Positions 58,113 to 64,000 of a DNA stretch of 64,000 nucleotides are shown in pieces; position 1 is the stretch's first letter; every line of letters starts with the position of its first letter. The DNA lies in contig JAIQFY010000010.1 in the NCBI GenBank assembly GCA_020072965.1, positions 36,018 through 100,017 on the forward strand, read 5' to 3'. A program made the translations under genes and the position numbers. The notes under the pieces were generated by a model that was given only the letters and a program-made list of their open reading frames with translations, made no database searches and was not told where the DNA came from. This DNA comes from Terriglobia bacterium. Lineage in GTDB: Bacteria; Acidobacteriota; Terriglobia; JAIQFV01.

Positions 58113-59753
58113 ATGCTTAACCGTCCGTCCCGCATGATCCTTCTGACCCTGGGATTTGTGGTCATCATCCTGCTCTTTTTTCTTCGGCTGGACGCCATGG
58201 GGCTGACTGGTCCTGATGAGCCACGGTATGCCGAAGTGGCCAAGGAAATGTTCCAGTCGCACGATTACATTACTCCGCGGCTCCTGGGGCAGCCGTGGTT
58301 CGAAAAGCCGGTGTTGTATTACTGGCTGGCGGCCTCTGCTTATTCCATCGGCGGGGTAAATGAAACTGCGGCCCGGCTGCCCTCAGCCGCAGCTGCCTTC
58401 CTCCTGACCTTGACACTATTCCTCGGGACGCGGCCGATTCTTAACTTTGAAACCCGGTGGCTGAGTTCCATCATATTCGGTACCAGCCTTGGGACCATCG
58501 CATTCTCCCGCGCTGCCTCGACGGACATGCTTCTGACCGCCACATTCAGCATCGCCATGATCCTTTTCTGGGTGACTCTGCTGGATCGGTCCCCCACTCC
58601 ATCCGTACCCAGGGTCGCCCTCGCCTACCTGTCCCTCGGTTTGTCGGTCCTGGCAAAGGGCCCGGTGGGGATCGTTCTCGCCATGGCAATCCTGTTCTGC
58701 TACTTTTGGATCTCCGGGAGGTGGGCAGAGATTAAGAGACTTCAGATCCCTTTGGGAATTGTCCTGCTCGCGGCCGTCGATCTTCCGTGGTTTCTGTTGT
58801 GCTTTCGGGCAAACGGTTGGGCTTTCATCGATACCTTCCTGATTCACCATAACCTCTTGCGGTTTACAACCAACGAATTTCAGCACGGGCGCCCACTCTG
58901 GTTCTATGTCCCGGTCATCGTGGGGGCGCTGCTTCCTTGGACATTTCTTTTGCTCCTGCCGGGGGGTCGATGCCGTGAGCTCTTCAATCGTGATGCCTGG
59001 AGGAATCATCCTCAGAGGGTCATCCTGGGTGTGTGGGTTGTTATTCCCTTTCTATTTTTCACGATCGCCCGATCCAAGCTCCCCGGATACATTCTTCCGG
59101 TGCTGATTCCTCTCTCGATCCTCCTTGGCATTTCTCTCTTCTCCGCAAGTCGACAGTCCCCGGACGCCGGTTCCCCCAAGAACGGCCGATGGTGTCTCCT
59201 TGGAGCTCTCGGGCTCGAGGGGTTATTCTTCACATGCCTTCTGATCTTCTCCCACCGGATCGCCTCAAGATTCGGGCTCACCCTCAGCGGTCTGGATTGG
59301 ACCCTTGGAGTCACCGCAGCCCTCATGATCGTCATGCTCATCGGCAGTTTCTTCCATAGACTGGGGCTGCTCATTGCTGTAGGGAGCCATGTACTCCTGG
59401 TGACGGTTCTGGTGATTATCTCCGCTCTCTCCTTTCTTCCTCGCCTTGATTCCGAGATCTCGGCACGCCCCGCTGCGCAAGCGATCCTCCAAGTTGTCAA
59501 ATCACCGCGCGTTTTTGTCCTGGACGTCCCGCGAAGTGCCCGCTATGGGCTCGATTTTTACCTGACACCTCCGCCTGTGCCGGCCACTTCGATCGAAGAG
59601 GTCTTCCGCCACGGGTCAGAGGACATCGTTTTTCTCGTGCTACCATCCAGGACTTCGAACAGACACGGAGCCGATGCCTCCCAGGTCGCTGGTGACCTGA
59701 TATATCAATCCCGCGACATTAAGGTTTTGAAGATCAAACCTCATCCTGAATAA
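58113..59753 (+). CDS. Glycosyltransferase family 39-type (ArnT-like) membrane protein
   Basis: A 546-residue polytopic transferase using a polyprenyl-phosphate sugar donor. The first periplasmic loop contains LTGPDEPRYAEVAKEMFQSHDYITPRLLGQPWFEKPVLYYWL, the catalytic GT39/ArnT signature with the Asp-Glu pair. About eleven or twelve transmembrane helices follow, then a soluble C-terminal domain. ArnT adds aminoarabinose to lipid A; location next to lpxB and the LpxL-like gene suggests lipid A or glycan decoration, but the sugar is unknown. It is divergent from the acyltransferase gene. Confidence 0.92.
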   Translation: MLNRPSRMILLTLGFVVIILLFFLRLDAMGLTGPDEPRYAEVAKEMFQSHDYITPRLLGQPWFEKPVLYYWLAASAYSIGGVNETAARLPSAAAAFLLTLTLFLGTRPILNFETRWLSSIIFGTSLGTIAFSRAASTDMLLTATFSIAMILFWVTLLDRSPTPSVPRVALAYLSLGLSVLAKGPVGIVLAMAILFCYFWISGRWAEIKRLQIPLGIVLLAAVDLPWFLLCFRANGWAFIDTFLIHHNLLRFTTNEFQHGRPLWFYVPVIVGALLPWTFLLLLPGGRCRELFNRDAWRNHPQRVILGVWVVIPFLFFTIARSKLPGYILPVLIPLSILLGISLFSASRQSPDAGSPKNGRWCLLGALGLEGLFFTCLLIFSHRIASRFGLTLSGLDWTLGVTAALMIVMLIGSFFHRLGLLIAVGSHVLLVTVLVIISALSFLPRLDSEISARPAAQAILQVVKSPRVFVLDVPRSARYGLDFYLTPPPVPATSIEEVFRHGSEDIVFLVLPSRTSNRHGADASQVAGDLIYQSRDIKVLKIKPHPE

Positions 59754-59814
59754 TCGGTTATCTCAACTTGAGCAGAGATCAGGGGGGGAGACTTCCCCGG
59801 GGGACGCCACTGGG

Positions 59815-60153
59815 TCAGTTAATTCTCATTCGCCCCGTAAAGCCCTCTTCATAGGTATGATAGTGATCCAGCGCTTTTTCGGGATATTTCCAGCAATAGT
59901 ACCCTTTGCCATTATCGAAATCGACGAGCCAGAGCCCTTTGATTTCACACCCCAGCTTCTTCATCTGCTCCGCCCAGGAAGTGACGATCATTTCGTACCT
60001 CTCTTCCAGTTCTGTCCGATGTTCTTCGGCCGCGGGGGCGCGCAACTCTTCTGTAATTCCATTGATTTGTTGGAAGGCGTCATGTGTCACCTTCCAAACG
60101 TACGGGATCAATTGCTTGGCTTCCTGATAGGTAAAAATCTTCTTCTCGCTCAT
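59815..60153 (-). CDS. DUF2203 family protein
   Basis: A 112-residue protein with the DUF2203 pattern: FTYQEAKQLIPYVWKVTHDAF ... MIVTSWAEQMKKLGCEIKGLWLVDFDNGKGYYCWKYPEKALDHYHTYEEGFTGRMRI. Function unknown. The start at 60153 (MSEKKIFTY) is the family N-terminus; the frame extends to 60201 but lacks support. Convergent with the glycosyltransferase gene. Confidence 0.9.
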   Translation of the reverse strand: MSEKKIFTYQEAKQLIPYVWKVTHDAFQQINGITEELRAPAAEEHRTELEERYEMIVTSWAEQMKKLGCEIKGLWLVDFDNGKGYYCWKYPEKALDHYHTYEEGFTGRMRIN

Positions 60154-60261
60154 TGGCCTATACCCACAGTGGATCCCCTCTTTCAGGGCGCAATGATGCA
60201 ACAGAGGACGTGCCCGAGAACTCCTTTACCTCCGTCACATCGGGTGTATCCAGGAACGCAG

Positions 60262-60696
60262 TCACGATCCCTGTGACTGCCTTGCCGGCCGCTTCTTTCT
60301 GAGAAAAGACTCAAAATAGCAGATCGATTGACGATGGATAATGGGGTCTGAGTGCGGGTTTTCAATCTGTCGGGTGGCCACGTCGAAAACCAGTTCCCCA
60401 TGCATGTAGGGCTGATGATTGTCTTCCAGGATATACCTGGCCACCATTTTCCCGTTCTTGTCATGAATCATCGCGAAGCGGACTGCCTGGTAAGGGTGTC
60501 GTTGAGGGAAATGCGGACATCCACCGGGATAGCCAAAATTGCAGAGCTCCTTTTGAACAGGATCCTCCGGAACTATGGTACCTGTACTGTTCGCACGACA
60601 TTCGCCGACAAATCCATCCCCCAGGGGGGCTTCAGGGCGCCCGGGCCAGCGCCGGTGATCCATTGGTTCCAAAGGGAAAAAAAAAGGACACGCCAT
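60262..60696 (-). CDS. Unknown small protein with conserved MACPFF N-terminus
   Basis: A 144-residue protein. Residues 1-65 hold four Cys (MACPFFFPLEP, GECRA, LCNFGYPGGCPHF) spaced like a metal- or cofactor-binding site, with RRWPGRPEAPLGDGFVG between. The later part (VRFAMIHDKNGKMVARYILEDNHQPYMHGELVFD) looks like a small beta domain. I have a sense of this pattern from acidobacterial small proteins but cannot name a function. GAGGTAGG precedes the ATG. Confidence 0.7.
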   Translation of the reverse strand: MACPFFFPLEPMDHRRWPGRPEAPLGDGFVGECRANSTGTIVPEDPVQKELCNFGYPGGCPHFPQRHPYQAVRFAMIHDKNGKMVARYILEDNHQPYMHGELVFDVATRQIENPHSDPIIHRQSICYFESFLRKKRPARQSQGS

Positions 60697-61116
60697 GATT
60701 GCCTACCTCTTGATACTGAAGGGAGTGTTCGAGCGGGTCGACACAGATCTTATTCGGACCCACGCGGCATTATACCAAACTTCCATGGCTCTTCCTCAGC
60801 CTTAAAGTCGGTGGATAAATGACGGTGAGGCCTTGTAGTCTATCTCATTATAAATCCATTCCGAATGACAACCAGTCCGAACCCGCGAATTGAATTAGGG
60901 CCACTGAAGTATTGTGATTTTGGAAGGAATGGCGGGATTCTCAACCTTCGCCGAGAATCGTGGGAATGAGAATTTCAACACACAAGGAGAGGCCCGGAAA
61001 TCCCTTTCATTCGAGACTCCCCTTGTGTTGGACCTATTCGAATACAAGCAGCCGGGAGAGACCCCTATCTTCCAGGCGACACCGAATCTTTGAGCTCTCC
61101 CCACCTCGGATAGACC
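60697..61116. other. Gene-free 420-bp region
   Basis: A weak inverted repeat (CAACACACAAGGAGA near 60979 against CTCCCCTTGTGTTGG near 61018) is the only structure noted. No coding evidence. Confidence 0.3.
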
Positions 61117-61476
61117 TTACTGTTCAAACACCAGGGCCTGTTTGGTCCCTCCGATGCGTATCTCCGTAAGCGTTCGAGTTCCATCACTGTTGGTTCGATA
61201 GACGACTGCCGTGTTGGAATACTTCTCATCCCGATCTACAAGGCGGGCATCGGTTGTGGCGGCAACTTTGTCGACGTGCTTGAATGTCACAGTCGCATCC
61301 GGACTGTGTGTCACCCAGCTTACCTTGTAATCCCCAGGAGCCACCTGGCCGCCACGGAGTGACAGCGGATGTGTCACTGTTACCGTGACAGAATCCTTTG
61401 CCAAAGCTGGAACGCTGGCCATCAAAAGAACGGCCAATGTTAGAACTGAGATCTTCCATTTCATTTGCTTTGTCAT
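61117..61476 (-). CDS. Unknown small exported protein
   Basis: A 119-residue protein with a Sec signal peptide (MKWKISVLTLAVLLMASVPALA) after MTKQ. The mature 95 residues are all-beta in appearance: VTVTVTHPLSLRGGQVAPGDYKVSWVTHSPDATVTFKHVDKVAATTDARLV ... VVYRTNSDGTRTLTEIRIGGTKQALVFEQ. Repeated GDYKVSW-like strands recall small fold domains in acidobacterial exported proteins. GAAGGGAGAG lies 5 bases before the ATG. Function unknown. Confidence 0.75.
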   Translation of the reverse strand: MTKQMKWKISVLTLAVLLMASVPALAKDSVTVTVTHPLSLRGGQVAPGDYKVSWVTHSPDATVTFKHVDKVAATTDARLVDRDEKYSNTAVVYRTNSDGTRTLTEIRIGGTKQALVFEQ

Positions 61477-62097
61477 TTTTTCTCTCCCTTCACATCCAGT
61501 TGACGATCCAAATAAGCAAGTTGGCTTTACACCAGTGATTCACGAGTTACAACGGGCACGTTTCGATTGACCACCCCCTTTTGTCTCGAAATTTTTTCCC
61601 CGCCATCTGAGCCAACGGGGTCTTCACCAGGGGCCACCTTTACGCAGAAGGTCTGCTGCCAAACCCAAACTGCTGCGCGGAGCCATTGTGGCTGGCTGCT
61701 GAATCGATTGAGAGGAGGCTCCACGGGACCCTCCCCAAGGATTTCGTGTTCATTCGATTAGACGAAATATCATTCCAATTGTTTCAGTCGCGAGGGAAAT
61801 CGCGTGTAATTTTTTGTCTCCAGTCACAACCTGGATTTTCCCCGCCCGGGTGTCTGCATGTGATTCTTGACTCTGCTCCTGAATCAGGCCGGGACAGTGG
61901 GTAGGTGTTGTTTCTGGGTTCGAATGAGGGGGACGCGGTTTATCCGGTTGATGATCTTACGCCATTGCAGAATGTGGAAACGGATGGATATCCAAGCTTG
62001 ACCGATTTGAGAACCGTCGCCGCGGCACCTTGTTAAATGAGGCCCCGGCGGAGTCGATCCGGGGTCGGGAGCGGATGTGTGAGAGGTAGGCGGGAGG
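61477..62097. other. Gene-free 621-bp region
   Basis: Several short frames exist (61567-61761, 61686-61904 plus) but without ribosome sites or family resemblance. No hairpin with a T-run was found. Confidence 0.35.
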
Positions 62098-62784
62098 CTA
62101 GCCCAGGAATTTGTAGCCGGTCCCGTGGATGGTAATAATGAACTTCGGTTCGGATGGCTTCTCTTCGATCTTCTGTCGAACCTTCGCCACATGGTTGTCT
62201 ACTGTTCGGGTGGTCGGATACTGATCGTAGCCCCACACATCATCCAGGAGCCGGTCACGACTAAGCGTCTCGCCGCGATGCTGGACGAAGTATTTCAGGA
62301 GTTCGAATTCTTTTGTTGACAGATCGAGAGGGCGTTTGTTGCGCGTGGCCTGATGTTTCACGAAATCGAGTTCGATATTGCCGAACCGGTATTGTTCGAT
62401 CCCCTGATTGCGCCCTTCAATCCGGCGCAGGACGGCTTTGACACGGGCCAACAGCTCCCGGATGCTGAACGGCTTGGTCACGTAGTCATCGGCGCCAAGC
62501 TCAAGCCCGACGACCTTGTCGATCTCCTGTCCGCGCGCGGTCAGCATAACCACGGGCATGGTATAGCCTTTTGCCCGCAGCTCTTTGCAAACGTCCAACC
62601 CGCTCTTTTTGGGCATCATGATGTCAAGGATCACCAGATCGGGTTTTTCACCGATGGCCTTGCTCAGACCGACCTCTCCATCGTTGGCGGAGATGACCTC
62701 GTAACCCTCCAGCTCAAAATTGTCCGTGAGTCCCATCACCATGTTGGGTTCGTCTTCTACAATAAGAATTTTCGGTTTCGTCAC
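62098..62784 (-). CDS. OmpR/PhoB-family response regulator
   Basis: A 228-residue regulator from the GTG at 62784 (AGGGAGAA upstream). The receiver domain holds ILIVEDEPNMVMGL, the phospho-acceptor Asp in LVILDIMMPKKSG, and VTKPFSIRELLARV with the conserved Lys. The C-terminal winged helix ends RGETLSRDRLLDDVWGYDQYPTTRTVDNHVAKVRQKIE ... IHGTGYKFLG, the PhoB/OmpR type. Its GTG overlaps the stop of the kinase gene, so the two are translationally coupled. Confidence 0.95.
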   Translation of the reverse strand: MTKPKILIVEDEPNMVMGLTDNFELEGYEVISANDGEVGLSKAIGEKPDLVILDIMMPKKSGLDVCKELRAKGYTMPVVMLTARGQEIDKVVGLELGADDYVTKPFSIRELLARVKAVLRRIEGRNQGIEQYRFGNIELDFVKHQATRNKRPLDLSTKEFELLKYFVQHRGETLSRDRLLDDVWGYDQYPTTRTVDNHVAKVRQKIEEKPSEPKFIITIHGTGYKFLG

Positions 62785-64000
62785 GCTACATTCTCCCTGT
62801 GGGTGGCTGTTGTTGAATGAGATTCCTCGATCTCGTCCGAAGCGGACCATTCCCCTGGCCCCGGTTCCGGCAAGGGCAGTTGGATGACAAACCGGCTTCC
62901 CTCCCCGACACGGCTCTCGACTTTGATTGTCCCTCCGTGGGCTTTGACAATATGATTCACCAGCGACAGGCCCAGACCGCTTCCCTTGGTGTCGTGCACC
63001 AGACTGTTTGCGGCTCGGTAGAATTTCTCAAAGATCCTCTTCTGATCCACGCGGGCAATGCCGATGCCACGATCCGCGACCATGATCTTTGCCGTCTGAC
63101 CTTCGCGGCTGACGGTCACGGTAATCGATTTCTCATTTTCGGAATATTTGAGAGCGTTATTGAGAAGATTCAAAATCGCTTGCGAAATGGCATCCCGGTC
63201 GATCCGCGTTGGCGGGAGGGTGTTGTCAATGTCCACCTTGAGCGTGAATCCCTGCTGCTCCACATGAAAGCGGTAGGACTCAATGGTCTCGCGGACAACC
63301 TCGGGAATCGACTCCCGCAAGAACTTATACTCCTTCTTCCCCGCCTCGATCCGCGAAAAATCCAGGATGTTGTTGATGAGCTGAGTCAGCCGCTCACTCT
63401 CTTTCCGGATAATGCTGAAATACTCCCGTTGTCGTTCCGTGGATTTCACCCGGTCCAATTCCAACGTTTCCGCAAAGAGCCGGATCAACGCCAGCGGGGT
63501 CTTGAACTCGTGAGAGACGTTGGACACAAAATCTGATTTGAGCTGAGCCAGTTGCATCTCTCGGGACATGTTGCGCAGGGTCAGGAGCATGCCTCCGATC
63601 AGCACCACCACGAGGAAGGTGACCATCAGGAAATTCCAGCGGATGTAATGGTTCGCAATTCCCTCGATCGTGGCTCCTTTGGGCTTAATAGCGCTGACAA
63701 AAAAGCGCCAAGCGCCATAACCCATGATCCGCTTCACTTCAAAATTGTAAGAGTCAATGGGCTGAGAGCTGGCAATGATGTTTTGTTCCTCGTTCATGTA
63801 ATGGATGGCGATGATGGTCGATTTCAGGTTGCGGCGGTCGCCTGATGCCGACTCGTTTTCCATCTCCCGGAAGATTCGAGGGAAAAACTCGTTGGCTAGA
63901 AACGGCGTGTCCAGGATGTAGCCCCCGATCCGGAAGCTGTCGTCGTAGGGAGGGAGGACAAAATACACCACGATATTCACGTCGTCATGCTCATTGCGCC
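62781..64000 (-). CDS. Sensor histidine kinase, partial at the N-terminus
   Basis: A membrane kinase partnered with the downstream regulator. The frame stays open to the window edge, so the true start is beyond 64000; the first ATG/GTG inside is at 63980. A periplasmic segment ends at a transmembrane helix (FLMVTFLVVVLIGGMLLTL). The H box is FVSNVSHEFKTPLALIRL, the N box is LNLLNNALKYSE, the G1 box VADRGIGIA, and G2 GSGLGLSLVNHIV. It lacks an obvious HAMP domain. Sensory input is unknown. Confidence 0.93.
   Translation of the reverse strand, partial: RNEHDDVNIVVYFVLPPYDDSFRIGGYILDTPFLANEFFPRIFREMENESASGDRRNLKSTIIAIHYMNEEQNIIASSQPIDSYNFEVKRIMGYGAWRFFVSAIKPKGATIEGIANHYIRWNFLMVTFLVVVLIGGMLLTLRNMSREMQLAQLKSDFVSNVSHEFKTPLALIRLFAETLELDRVKSTERQREYFSIIRKESERLTQLINNILDFSRIEAGKKEYKFLRESIPEVVRETIESYRFHVEQQGFTLKVDIDNTLPPTRIDRDAISQAILNLLNNALKYSENEKSITVTVSREGQTAKIMVADRGIGIARVDQKRIFEKFYRAANSLVHDTKGSGLGLSLVNHIVKAHGGTIKVESRVGEGSRFVIQLPLPEPGPGEWSASDEIEESHSTTATHRENVA

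Noticed and set aside
1-64000. tRNA or rRNA genes
   Set aside because: I looked for T-loop-like GTTCGA patterns and conserved rRNA segments in gene-free stretches and found none convincing. A tRNAscan-SE and Infernal run would settle it.

Overview
The window is a moderately GC-rich chromosomal segment of a Gram-negative bacterium. Gram-negative character is inferred from lpxB, an LpxL-type acyltransferase, an outer-membrane barrel protein, an RND efflux adaptor and several Sec or lipoprotein signals. A MacB/FtsX-like permease with no ATPase gene beside it, of the type often called an acidobacterial orphan permease, together with many palindromic intergenic repeats and the small-protein families present, suggests Acidobacteriota. 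That placement is inference; there is no rRNA or tRNA gene in the window to test it.

Layout. 1-3.0 kb: a TetR-type repressor with a palindromic operator at its own start codon, leading into an RND efflux adaptor cut by the window edge, then a hemolysin III family protein. 3.2-6.6 kb: the most unusual stretch, a compact run of five single-gene units, all on the minus strand and separated by attC-like sites (boxes close to RYYYAAC and GTTRRRY). This looks like an integron gene-cassette array with no integrase in view (a CALIN). Its genes are two VOC/glyoxalase-fold proteins, one membrane and one exported protein of unknown function, and a DUF5655-type protein. 6.6-10.9 kb: a DUF4173 membrane protein, an unknown membrane protein, and a membrane protein - winged-helix regulator - UppS-like prenyltransferase operon with two copies of a 19-bp palindrome. 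11-21 kb: TPR-thioredoxin protein, PLP-dependent decarboxylase, zinc-ribbon protein and RNase HI, an ECF sigma factor with a membrane anti-sigma/polymer-forming protein, and an amidase.

21-32 kb is mainly housekeeping: a small triheme cytochrome, a frameshifted cupin gene, mtnA-tsaD, DUF309, a histone-H1-like lysine-rich protein, a site-2 protease, then trpS-scpA-scpB-pseudouridine synthase, a CoA-binding protein and a REC-PAS-GGDEF protein. 32.2-33.1 kb is a gene-free stretch full of related hairpins. 33-42.6 kb holds an exported protein, the orphan permease, a beta-barrel protein, priA, yjbQ-nudix, an FmdB zinc ribbon and an HD protein. 43-47.7 kb holds a TPR protein whose signal peptide lies in another frame, then nfeD, slipin and a SPOR protein. 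48.4-53.4 kb holds a sigma-70-like factor followed by a membrane protein joining zinc-finger anti-sigma-like modules to an M48-like peptidase and TPRs, then pgsA-amrA. 53.7-64 kb holds an M1 peptidase, lpxB, an LpxL-like acyltransferase, a GT39 glycosyltransferase, three small proteins and a two-component system cut by the right edge.

The observations most worth following are the integrase-less cassette array, the shared operator linking the winged-helix regulator to the UppS-like gene, the sigma / zinc-finger-peptidase-TPR pair, two apparent single-base frameshifts, and several families of palindromic intergenic repeats.
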